NCBI RefSeq assembly: GCF_027497355.1
Contig: NZ_CP114909.1
Coordinates: forward strand, 62,001-126,000
Source of the DNA: Micromonospora sp. WMMA1947
Lineage (GTDB): Bacteria > Actinomycetota > Actinomycetes > Mycobacteriales > Micromonosporaceae
DNA length: 64,000 bases
Reading direction: 5' to 3'
Part shown: positions 7,618 through 15,092 of the stretch, in pieces
Position numbering within the stretch: position 1 is the stretch's first letter
Layout of the letters: each line of letters begins with the position of its first letter
Translations under genes and position numbers: made by a program
Notes under the pieces: model-generated
Databases searched by the model: none
The model's input: only the letters and a program-made list of their open reading frames with translations
What the model was told of the DNA's origin: nothing

Positions 7618-8259
7618 GTGCGGCCCATGAACAGTCAGCCGTCGGAGCAGGCCGGCTCCGGTGGCGCCGCGGACGAGAACACGCCCGCGGGCGTCGTCGG
7701 CGGCCGGATCCGGCGCTACCGCAAGGAACGCGGGCTGACGCTGCGCGGTCTGGCCTCCCGCTCCGGGCTGTCCATCGGCTTCCTGTCCCAGGTCGAGCGC
7801 GGCATCTCCTCCATCGGCCTGACCGCGCTCGGCAGCGTCGCCAAGGCGCTCGACCGGTCGGTGGCCGACTTCTTCGACGCCGGCACGCCCTCGCCGGACA
7901 GCACCGTCTCCTCGCTCCCCCGGCACTTCACGCTGACCAGGGCGGAGACGGCCGCGACGCAGTACGTGTCCGGGCAGCAGACCTACCGCATGCTCTCCGA
8001 CCGGGGACCGGACTTGGTGCTCGAACCGATGCTCGTGCACATCGCGCCGGGCGGGCGCCGGGAGAACGCGTACGGCCACCGGGGCGAGGAGTTCGCCTAC
8101 GTCATCTCCGGCGAGCTGCTCTACGAGGTCGAGGGCGTCGAGCACCGGCTGTTCCCGGGTGACAGCGTGCACCTGCGCTCGTCCGTGCCGCACCAGCTCT
8201 ACAACGACACCGACGCGGTGACCACTGTGGTCTCGGTGGTCACGCCCCGCCTGTTCTGA
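7618..8259 (+). CDS. XRE-family transcriptional regulator with C-terminal cupin domain
   Basis: The 213-residue DNA-binding regulator has an N-terminal HTH_3 domain (about 27-80: IRRYRKERGLTLRGLASRSG, then LSQVERGISSI and LTALGSVAKAL). A C-terminal small-molecule-sensing cupin follows (about 130-205: VHIAPGG, HRGEEFAYVISGEL, LFPGDSVHLRSSVPHQLYN). Proteins of this architecture usually control neighbouring amino-acid, amine or peptide catabolic genes. The GTG at 7618 is chosen because AGGAGGT is at 7607-7613; an ATG three codons later is an alternative. It is divergent from the dipeptidase operon and convergent with the 13-gene operon, so it is the obvious candidate regulator of both. Confidence 0.85.
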   Translation: MRPMNSQPSEQAGSGGAADENTPAGVVGGRIRRYRKERGLTLRGLASRSGLSIGFLSQVERGISSIGLTALGSVAKALDRSVADFFDAGTPSPDSTVSSLPRHFTLTRAETAATQYVSGQQTYRMLSDRGPDLVLEPMLVHIAPGGRRENAYGHRGEEFAYVISGELLYEVEGVEHRLFPGDSVHLRSSVPHQLYNDTDAVTTVVSVVTPRLF

Positions 8260-8277
8260 CCGGCGCACCGGGCACCA

Positions 8278-8323
8278 CGAATCGCCCTCCGATTTCACGT
8301 AGGTGAACAAGGAGGGCGATTCG
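8278..8323. terminator. Nested hairpin, bidirectional terminator
   Basis: Outer arms 8278-8290 and 8311-8323 form a 13-bp perfect stem. The 20-nt loop contains an inner 5-bp hairpin (8294-8298 with 8303-8307). It separates the convergent XRE-cupin gene and the end of the 13-gene operon. Confidence 0.65.
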
Positions 8324-8333
8324 CTATGTAGTG

Positions 8334-9434
8334 TCAGCGACCGAGGCGGGAGTCCACGGCGGTCATCGTGTCCTGCCAGATGACCGACGCCGGGTCGATG
8401 ACGGCGAAGTGGTCCCCCGGCTGTTCGAGGTGGCGGATCTCGTCGCCCGCCGCCGCCGCGGCGGCGGCGTAGCGCCGGTTGGCGTCGACGAGGTCGAGGC
8501 TGTCCTCCGTCCCCTGCACGAGCAGCGTCGGCACCCCGGTCGGCAGGCGCCGCATCGGGTCGCTCTCGGCGTACCGGCGCGGAGCCGTCACCGGGGAGCC
8601 GCCGAGCGCCGCGGCGACCGCGCCGTCGCCGAGGTAGCGCCGCTCGCCCTCGGTGAGGTCGAGCACTCCGGCCAGCGACACCGCGAGCGCGACACGCGGC
8701 CCGCCCGGACGCGCGGCGAGGTCCGCCGCGGCGCGCAGCGCGAGCTGCCCGCCGGCCGAGTGTCCCAGCACGACGACCCGGTCCAGGTCGACCAACCGGT
8801 CGCGGGCCGGTTCCCGCAGCGCGCGCAGGCCCGTCTCCACGTCCTGCGTGGTCGCGTCCCAGCCGTGCCGGTCCGGGCGCCGGTACTCCAGATTCCAGGA
8901 CGCGTACCCGCGCCGGGCCAGGTCGGCGGCGAGCGCGTCCATCAGGTCCGCCCCCCAGATGGACCGCCAGAACCCGCCGTGCAGCAGCACCGCGACCGGC
9001 GCCGGGCCGGCGTCCGGGGTGGACGGCAGCCGCAGGTCGCCCCACTGGTCCGGGTCGGGGCCGTAGGCGATCCGGGTGGCCGGCGCGCGGAGGCGGTGCA
9101 CGGCGTGCCGGATCGCCCACGCCAGGCCCCACAGTCCCCGTCCGGCCAGGTGGACCGCGCCGGGCACCGGCGGCTCGACGGTCAGGTCGTACCAGACCAC
9201 GCCGGACGGCTGCGCGCCGATGAGGGCACGGGCCGCCGGCGTGGGTCCGGGCAAAGCCACCACCGGCTGGTCCGTCGCGGCGAGCAACGAACGCAGTTCG
9301 CCGGCCGAGGCGACGGTGACGACCTGACCGGTGACGTCCAGTTCGGCGCAGGTGGCGGCGGTCAGCGACGCCAGCAGGGCCGGGTCGGCCACCAGGCCGG
9401 GGCCGGCCACGACAGTGAGCCGCACCCGACTCAC
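8334..9434 (-). CDS. Alpha/beta hydrolase with an N-terminal dehydroquinase-II-like domain
   Basis: The 366-residue protein has a C-terminal alpha/beta hydrolase (about 145-366). It shows an oxyanion-type HGGFWRS motif, nucleophile elbow GHSAGG, and late acid and His (VQGTEDSLD, GDHFAV), typical of carboxylesterases and acylformamidase-like enzymes. The first ~130 residues follow the outline of type II 3-dehydroquinase: an opening VVAGPG, then VVALPGPTPAARALIG resembling the family's NPGAYTH block, a VVWYDL strand, and VHLAGRGLWGLAWAIRHAV like the closing GLGxxGYxLAL helix. The shikimate catalytic residues are largely missing, so this half may be a substrate-binding relic. It is the last gene of the 13-gene operon and overlaps the LLM gene by 4 nt. 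Confidence 0.75.
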   Translation of the reverse strand: MSRVRLTVVAGPGLVADPALLASLTAATCAELDVTGQVVTVASAGELRSLLAATDQPVVALPGPTPAARALIGAQPSGVVWYDLTVEPPVPGAVHLAGRGLWGLAWAIRHAVHRLRAPATRIAYGPDPDQWGDLRLPSTPDAGPAPVAVLLHGGFWRSIWGADLMDALAADLARRGYASWNLEYRRPDRHGWDATTQDVETGLRALREPARDRLVDLDRVVVLGHSAGGQLALRAAADLAARPGGPRVALAVSLAGVLDLTEGERRYLGDGAVAAALGGSPVTAPRRYAESDPMRRLPTGVPTLLVQGTEDSLDLVDANRRYAAAAAAAGDEIRHLEQPGDHFAVIDPASVIWQDTMTAVDSRLGR

Positions 9435-10429
9435 CTCTGCAGCAACGGCAGGACGGCCGAGCCGAGCAGGTCCACGCCGCGCTCGTCGGTGAGGCCGTGC
9501 GGCGTACCGAACTCGACCCGGCGCACGCCCGCGTCGATGAGCGCCTGGGCCTGCGCGGCGACCTGCTCCGGCGTGCCGGAGAAGGCGAACCGGTCGAGCA
9601 CGTCGTCCGGGATCAGCCGGCCCGCCGCCTCGTCCTCGCCCGCGTCGACCAGCTCACCGACGCGCTTGACCAGATCTTCGGGCATCTCGACGGTCGGGTC
9701 CAGCTCGGCCACCACGGCGAGGTACATGGCCACCTCGGTGCGGGCCTTCGCGCGGGCCGCCTCGCCGTCGGTGTCGACGACTGTCACGGCGCCGAGCACG
9801 ATGCCGACGTCGGCGACGTCGCGTCCGGCCTTCTCCGCGCCGGTTCGCAGCCGTTCGCGGATCACCGGGACCATGTCCGGGTTGGCGCTGCCGCCCACCT
9901 TGATCTCGTCGGCGATCCGGCCGGCCAGCGCCGCGCCCTGCGGGCCCCACGCGCCGAGCAGCAGCGGCGGGTCGGGCCGCTGCACGTCGTAGCGCAGCGC
10001 GGTGCCGGGGGCGAGCGAGAAGACCTTTCCGGTGAAGCCGCTGCGGTCGCCGCGCAGCAGGCGGTAGACGACCTGGACGGCTTCCTCGATGGTGGTCAGC
10101 GGCCGCGGCTGCGGCAGGCCGACAGCGCCCAGCCAGGTTCCGCGGGCCAGACCCAGGTAGGCCCGCCCGTGCGAGGCCAGGTCCAGGGCGGCGATCTGAC
10201 CGGCGATCTCGTACGGCGCCATCGAGTACGGGTTCAGGCAGGCCGTGCCGAGGCGTACCCGTTCGGTCGCCTGTGCCATCTCCAGCAGCGGGAAGATCGG
10301 CGGCTGGTACATCAGGTCGCCGAAGACGGTGAGCACGTCGAAGCCGTGCGTCTCGGCGGCACGCGCCAACCGGGCGTACGCGCCGGCCGGCTTGTCGCTC
10401 TGCAGGCCGAGCCCGATCTCGACGGTCAT
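9431..10429 (-). CDS. LLM-class flavin-dependent oxidoreductase (F420-type)
   Basis: The 332-residue luciferase-like TIM-barrel enzyme starts MTVEIGLGLQSDKPAGAYARLARAAE. It also has VRLGTACLNPYSMAPYEIAGQIAALD, GRAYLGLARGTW and the C-terminal FAFSGTPEQVAAQAQALIDAGV. These patterns match F420-dependent methylene-tetrahydromethanopterin-reductase-like proteins of actinomycetes rather than FMN monooxygenases. It probably performs a hydride transfer on an intermediate of the pathway. Its start overlaps the stop of the TIGR04076 gene by 4 nt and its stop overlaps the hydrolase start by 4 nt. Confidence 0.85.
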   Translation of the reverse strand: MTVEIGLGLQSDKPAGAYARLARAAETHGFDVLTVFGDLMYQPPIFPLLEMAQATERVRLGTACLNPYSMAPYEIAGQIAALDLASHGRAYLGLARGTWLGAVGLPQPRPLTTIEEAVQVVYRLLRGDRSGFTGKVFSLAPGTALRYDVQRPDPPLLLGAWGPQGAALAGRIADEIKVGGSANPDMVPVIRERLRTGAEKAGRDVADVGIVLGAVTVVDTDGEAARAKARTEVAMYLAVVAELDPTVEMPEDLVKRVGELVDAGEDEAAGRLIPDDVLDRFAFSGTPEQVAAQAQALIDAGVRRVEFGTPHGLTDERGVDLLGSAVLPLLQR

Positions 10430-10752
10430 GTCAGGTCCGCCGAGTTCATCGTGCGCCGGCAGGTCCGTTCCACCTTCATGACGAGCCGCTCCTCCGGGTC
10501 GGGGCAGATGAAGTGGGAGTCCTGGGCCAGCCAGTCCCCCGGTGCCAGGTCACGCTGCTTGGCGGCGAGGAAGGGCAGCACCGAGGCGAGCGCGTACACG
10601 CAGAAGTGCTTTCCCTCGGGCAGCCGCAGGTGCGCGCTGTTCGTCAGTTCGAAGTGGTCGCCCACGGCCATGCCGCACACCGACCGGCCCTCGATCCGGT
10701 CGACTGTGACCTTCAGGTCGTAGATCTCCATGTCGCCGTCGCTGTCGCTCAC
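10426..10752 (-). CDS. TIGR04076 family protein
   Basis: The small 108-residue cytoplasmic protein contains YDLKVTVDRIEGRSVCGM, GDHFELTNSAHLRLPEG, HFCVYALASVLPFLAAKQR and FICPDPEERLVMKVERT. This is the layout of the TIGR04076 family, with conserved Cys and Pro residues. No reaction is known for it. The GTG at 10752 is chosen because it overlaps the upstream stop in a GTGA, as throughout this operon; an ATG at 10731 is the alternative. Members often lie beside redox or amidohydrolase genes, as here. Function unknown. Confidence 0.75.
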   Translation of the reverse strand: MSDSDGDMEIYDLKVTVDRIEGRSVCGMAVGDHFELTNSAHLRLPEGKHFCVYALASVLPFLAAKQRDLAPGDWLAQDSHFICPDPEERLVMKVERTCRRTMNSADLT

Positions 10753-11753
10753 GGTCCCTCCCCCTCGTCGATCCGTACGATGATCTTGCCGGTGGTCCGG
10801 CGTTCGGCCAGCTCGGTGAGCGCCGCGGGCACCTCGTCCAGCGACACGACGCGGCTGACCGGCGGCCGGACCGCGCCGGAGGCGCACATGTCGAACAGTT
10901 CCTGGTAGGCGGACTCGACGGCGCTCGCCCGCTGCCACGGGTACTGCGAGCCCCAGGAGAGGCCTACGAGCGTCGCGTTGGCCGCCATCAGCCGCAGCGG
11001 GTCCACCGGCGGCGGTGGCCCGCCGGCAGCGCCCACCGCGACCAGGCGGCCCTCGAACGCGAGGCAGTCCCAGGACCGGGCGAACACGTCGCCGCCCACC
11101 GGGTCCACCACGACGTCCACGCCCCGGCCGCCGGTGGCCGCGAGCACGGCGGGCACGAAGTCCTCCGCCGTGTAGTCGATCGCCACCTGGGCGCCGTGGT
11201 CGCGGCAGATCGCGGTCTTGGCCGGGCCGCCCGCGGTGGCCAGGACCCGGGCGCCCCGGGCGACGGCGAGCTGGATCGCGGCGATGCCCACCCCGCCGGC
11301 GCCCGCGTGCACCAGCACCGTCCGCCCGGCGGTGAGATTGGCTCGTTCCAGCGCGAACCACGCGGTCTGGTAGGTGACCGGCAGCGCCGCCGCGGTGACC
11401 GGGTCGATCGTGGACGGTCGCGGCACCACCACCGCGGCGTCCACCGTCACCGTCGTGCCGAGCGCGCCGCGCGGCAGCGCCGGGCAGGCGAGCACCTCCT
11501 GACCCAGCAGGTGCTCGGCCCCGGCGCCGGCGGCGACGACCCGCCCGGCCGCCTCCACACCGGGTGTCATCGGCGGATCGGGCCGCACCGGGTACTCGCC
11601 CCGGCAGAGCATGACATCCAGGAAGTTCAGCCCCACCGTACGCACGGCGAGCCGTACCTCACCGGGGCCGGGCGGCGGGTCGTCGGGCAGGACTGCGACC
11701 GACAGCACGTCCGCCGGCTCACCGGTCCGCCCGGCGACCAGCCGCCGGATCAC
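10749..11753 (-). CDS. Zinc-free medium-chain dehydrogenase, NADPH:quinone oxidoreductase type
   Basis: The 334-residue protein has a GroES-like N-terminal domain (PPPGPGEVRLAVRTVGLNFLDVMLCRGEY, PMTPGVEAAGRVVAAG). A Rossmann NADPH-binding domain follows (LVHAGAGGVGIAAIQLA). The quinone oxidoreductase signature is present, and the structural and catalytic zinc Cys clusters of alcohol dehydrogenases are absent. It probably reduces an enone or acyl-CoA-like intermediate. The GTG at 11753 is used because GTGA overlaps the NTF2-like stop. The ORF could be read further upstream, but only as an out-of-frame shadow of the neighbour. Confidence 0.85.
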   Translation of the reverse strand: MIRRLVAGRTGEPADVLSVAVLPDDPPPGPGEVRLAVRTVGLNFLDVMLCRGEYPVRPDPPMTPGVEAAGRVVAAGAGAEHLLGQEVLACPALPRGALGTTVTVDAAVVVPRPSTIDPVTAAALPVTYQTAWFALERANLTAGRTVLVHAGAGGVGIAAIQLAVARGARVLATAGGPAKTAICRDHGAQVAIDYTAEDFVPAVLAATGGRGVDVVVDPVGGDVFARSWDCLAFEGRLVAVGAAGGPPPPVDPLRLMAANATLVGLSWGSQYPWQRASAVESAYQELFDMCASGAVRPPVSRVVSLDEVPAALTELAERRTTGKIIVRIDEGEGP

Positions 11754-12163
11754 GCCGCGCCCACCGGTTCCCGGACCAGCTCGGCGTGGTGGTGCACGAT
11801 CACCCAGCGGCCGTCGACCCGGCGCACCACGTCGGTGACCCGGGTGATCTCCGGCTCGTCGTCCGGGCCGAGCTGCGCGACCAGCTCGTACCGGGCCACG
11901 CCGAAGTCCTCCCACACGTCGATGCGCTTGTCCCGCGCGGCGAGCACCGCCAGCCGGGGCCGCTGCCCCGCGGCGTCCCGCCGGGCGCGGTACTCGTCCA
12001 GCTCGGCCCGGGTCCGCAGCGGCCCGGGCAGGTGCGTCTCCCAAGTGGTCACGTCGGGATCCAGGTGCGTGTCGAACCGCTGCTGGTCCCCGGCGAGGAA
12101 CGCGTCGTACATGTCGTCGATGCCGGCGGCGATCTCCGCCGCGCCTGCCTGCGCGAAGGTCAT
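11750..12163 (-). CDS. NTF2/SnoaL-like small protein
   Basis: The 137-residue protein has the cone-shaped NTF2-like fold pattern: IDDMYDAFLAGDQQRFDTHLDPDVTTWETHLPGP, and late beta strands VWEDFGVARYELVAQL, VTDVVRRVDGRWVIVHHHAELV. The family includes steroid-isomerase-like enzymes, hydrolase-like cyclases and non-catalytic binding proteins. No catalytic dyad can be assigned with confidence. ATG 12163 overlaps the amidohydrolase stop by 4 nt. It probably acts on an intermediate of the operon's pathway. Confidence 0.75.
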   Translation of the reverse strand: MTFAQAGAAEIAAGIDDMYDAFLAGDQQRFDTHLDPDVTTWETHLPGPLRTRAELDEYRARRDAAGQRPRLAVLAARDKRIDVWEDFGVARYELVAQLGPDDEPEITRVTDVVRRVDGRWVIVHHHAELVREPVGAA

Positions 12164-13425
12164 CGCGTCTCCTCCTGGTTCCGGTCGTCGCGGGCGATCT
12201 GCCCGCCCTTCATCACCCACCGCACGTCCCGGAACGCCGAGGTGTCGGCGAGCGGGTCGGTGTCCGTCGCGATCAGGTCGGCCAGCTTGCCGGCCTCGAC
12301 GGTGCCGAGGTCGGACTCGGCGCCGAGCCACCGGATCGGGCCGAGCGTGCCGGCGTGGATGGCCCGCGCGGTGCCGATCCGCTCGGACATGTACTCCAGC
12401 TCCCGGATCGAGGCTGTCGTGCCCTCGAACTGCCAGAACGGGGGCATGTCGCTGCCGAGGAGCACCTCCACCCCGGCGGCGACGGCCATGTCGAAGCTCT
12501 CCAGGTGCCGGGGGCCGGCGCCGAGCGACCGGCACTGCATCCACTCCGGCACGCCCAGCTCGTCGAAGAACTCCTTGCACCGGGTCACCAGCAACGTCGG
12601 CACGAGCGCCGTGCCGCGCTCGGCCATCCGCGCCGCGACCTGCGGGGTGAGCTGGTAGCCGTGCTCCACGCAGTCCAGTCCCAGCTCGACCGCCGCGCCG
12701 ATCACGTCGGCGGGCCCGGCGTGCGCGGTCACCTTGCGGCCCCACGCGTGCGCCGTCTCGATCACCGCCGTCATCTCGTCGGCGAACAGCTGGGGCGTGT
12801 GGATGCTCTCGTGCTCACCGGCGATGCCGCCCGAGATCATCACCTTGATCAGGTCCGCGCCGGCCTTGATCTGGCTGCGCACGCCGTGGCGGAAGCCCAC
12901 CGGGCCGTCGCACTCGAGCGTGTCGTTGCTCTCGTGGCCGTGCCCGCCGGTGCACACCAGCGCCCGGCCGGCGGTGTAGATGCGCGGACCCGGGACACGC
13001 CCGGCGTTGATCGCCCGCCGCAACGCGAAGTCGGCGTGGTCCTTCTCCGCCACGCAGCGCACCGTGGTCACGCCGGAGTGCAGCGTGCGCCGCGCCCCGT
13101 CGGCCATGTAGTGGGCGAGGTCGTACGCGCCCATCCCCTTGACGCCGTCGCCCCCGGAGCCGGGCAGCGACAGCGAGAAGTGGGTGTGCATGTTGACCAG
13201 GCCGGGCGTCACGTACGCGCCATCGAGGTCCACCTCGGTCAGCCGGCCGGCGGCCCGCGCCTGCTCGGCCACCTCGGCGTACGGCCCGACGGCGGCGATC
13301 CGGTCACCCCGGACCCACACCCCGGCGCCGGTCACGGGCGCCATGCCGTCCACCACGCGGGCATCAAGCACTGTGCAGTTGCCGAGCAGCACGCTCGGCT
13401 GCTCGGGCGAATAGGCGGCACTCAC
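12160..13425 (-). CDS. Amidohydrolase (imidazolonepropionase-like metal-dependent hydrolase)
   Basis: The 421-residue enzyme of the amidohydrolase superfamily has the N-terminal metal motif as VNMHTHFSLSLPGSG (HxH). Then come a KAGADLIKVMISGGIAG block (the Lys that often bridges metals), VTAHAGPADVIGAAVELGLDCVEHG (His ligands) and VLLGSDMPPF (the catalytic Asp). The C-terminal TVEAGKLADLIATDTDPL is typical of the superfamily. It likely hydrolyses a cyclic amide or imide, or deaminates a ring. It lies between hydantoinase B and the NTF2-like gene with 4-nt overlaps on both sides, consistent with opening a ring produced or used by the hydantoinase/oxoprolinase. Confidence 0.87.
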   Translation of the reverse strand: MSAAYSPEQPSVLLGNCTVLDARVVDGMAPVTGAGVWVRGDRIAAVGPYAEVAEQARAAGRLTEVDLDGAYVTPGLVNMHTHFSLSLPGSGGDGVKGMGAYDLAHYMADGARRTLHSGVTTVRCVAEKDHADFALRRAINAGRVPGPRIYTAGRALVCTGGHGHESNDTLECDGPVGFRHGVRSQIKAGADLIKVMISGGIAGEHESIHTPQLFADEMTAVIETAHAWGRKVTAHAGPADVIGAAVELGLDCVEHGYQLTPQVAARMAERGTALVPTLLVTRCKEFFDELGVPEWMQCRSLGAGPRHLESFDMAVAAGVEVLLGSDMPPFWQFEGTTASIRELEYMSERIGTARAIHAGTLGPIRWLGAESDLGTVEAGKLADLIATDTDPLADTSAFRDVRWVMKGGQIARDDRNQEETR

Positions 13426-15092
13426 GCGATCACTCCATAAACGTCTCGGGCGGCCCGCGCGGAGACGTAGCCCTCGGCCACGTCCCGTCGCACCGCCTCC
13501 GGATCCCGACTCCTCGGGTCACCGTGCCCGCCGCCACCGGCGGTCAGCAACGTCACCCGATCCCCCACCGCCACCGCGGTACGCCGTGTGCTCACCCGGT
13601 GCTCCCGGTCCGTGCCCGGGAAGACGACCACCTGGTTCGGCTCCGGCTGCTCGCCGCCGGCCAGCGCCCACGGCGCGCTCTTGGTCTTCTTGATCACCGA
13701 CAGGAACTCGCCCGGCGTCACGAACCGGATGTCCCGCCGCAGGCCGCAGCCGCCCCGGAACCTGCCGGCGCCCCCGGAGTCGGTACGGATCTCCAGGCGC
13801 TCGAAGAACATCCCGGTCTTCGACTCCAGCACCTCCACAGGCGTGTTGCGCGCCTGGGTCTGGCACAGGTGGTTCGCCGGTCCGATGCCGTCGTGCCGGG
13901 GCGTGCCGCCCCACCCGACCGGGTCGTTGTTGCTGACCGCGAACATGTCGCCGGTGTCCGGGTGCCGCCCCACCATCATGAAGCCGGGCACGTCGCCGCC
14001 GGAAGAGGCGGCGAGCCGGTCGGGCATGCCCTGCGCCAGCGCCTTGAGGATCAGCTCCAGCGCGACGGTGCCGGTCCACTGGGTGAACGTGGCGGCCGGG
14101 TACTGCGCGTGGAACAGCGTGCCGGGCTCGGCGCGTACCCGCAGCGGCGCGAAGTGCCCGGCGTTCGTCTGCTCGTACGGCGTCGTGACGCCCTTGAACG
14201 CGACCCGGCAGGTGGCGATGGTGGCCCCGAGCGGCAGGTTCACCGGCCCGGGCACCGCCGGGGACGACCCGGCGAAGTCCACTGTGAACTCGCCGTCGGC
14301 GACGGTGACGGTGACCCGCATGAGGATCGGCTCGTCGGTGACGCCGTCGTCGTCGAGCCAGTCCTCGGCGGTCCAGCTGCCCTGCGGCAGCGCGGCCACC
14401 GCCTCTCCGGCGCGCTGAGCGGCGGCGTCGATCACCCGGTCGACGACCGCGTCGACCACCGCCGGGCCGTACTCGCGGTACAGCTCGGTCAGCCGCCGCT
14501 CGCCGGTCCGCAGCGCGGCGATCTGCGCGTTGAGGTCGCCGATGACGAGTTCCGGCATCCGCGAGTTGAACCGGATCAGCTCGTGGATCTCCGGCACCGG
14601 CTCGCCCCTGGCGTACACCTTCGTGCCGGGGAAGATGATCCCCTCCTGGTGCATGTCCGTGGAGTCGAGCACGTAACCGGGATCCTTGGCGCCCAGGTCC
14701 ATCCAGTGCGCCCGGATGCACAGGAAGCCGATCAGCTCCTCGCTGTCCGGCAGCACGACCGGCGCGAACATCGTCGCGTCGTACGTGTGCGCCGCGTTCC
14801 AGTACGGGTAGTTCAGCAGCACCACGTCGCCGCGGTGCAGGTTCTCCACGCCGACGTACTCGACGCCCTTGCGCAACGAGTAGTCGTTGGCGCCGAGGAA
14901 GCGGGACAACCCCGTCGACTCCGCGACCAGCCGCAGCCGCCGGTCGTAGATGGAGATGCCGAAGTCGTACACCTCGTAGATCACCGGGTTGAAGGCGGTG
15001 CGCACCAGCGCGGCCCGCATCTCCTCGGCGGCCGAGACGAGATGACTGCGGACGACCTCGACGGTTGCCCCGTCGACCGTCGGCTCACCCAT
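13422..15092 (-). CDS. Hydantoinase B / oxoprolinase subunit (second copy)
   Basis: The 556-residue protein of the HyuB family works with HyuA in ATP-dependent opening of hydantoins, 5-oxoproline or related N-heterocycles. Family patterns are clear: SAAEEMRAALVRTAFNPVIYEVYDFG, HRGDVVLLNYPYWNAAHTYD, TDMHQEGIIFPGTKVYARGEPV, SGGDVPGFMMVGRHPDTG, SGGAGRFRGGCGLRRDIRF and the Gly-rich end LLTAGGGGHGDPRSRDPEAV. It is a close paralogue of the adjacent 15085-16773 gene, differing mainly in the region following WGGT. ATG 15092 overlaps that gene's stop by 8 nt. The two copies may form heteromers with HyuA or give different substrate ranges. Confidence 0.88.
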   Translation of the reverse strand: MGEPTVDGATVEVVRSHLVSAAEEMRAALVRTAFNPVIYEVYDFGISIYDRRLRLVAESTGLSRFLGANDYSLRKGVEYVGVENLHRGDVVLLNYPYWNAAHTYDATMFAPVVLPDSEELIGFLCIRAHWMDLGAKDPGYVLDSTDMHQEGIIFPGTKVYARGEPVPEIHELIRFNSRMPELVIGDLNAQIAALRTGERRLTELYREYGPAVVDAVVDRVIDAAAQRAGEAVAALPQGSWTAEDWLDDDGVTDEPILMRVTVTVADGEFTVDFAGSSPAVPGPVNLPLGATIATCRVAFKGVTTPYEQTNAGHFAPLRVRAEPGTLFHAQYPAATFTQWTGTVALELILKALAQGMPDRLAASSGGDVPGFMMVGRHPDTGDMFAVSNNDPVGWGGTPRHDGIGPANHLCQTQARNTPVEVLESKTGMFFERLEIRTDSGGAGRFRGGCGLRRDIRFVTPGEFLSVIKKTKSAPWALAGGEQPEPNQVVVFPGTDREHRVSTRRTAVAVGDRVTLLTAGGGGHGDPRSRDPEAVRRDVAEGYVSARAARDVYGVIA

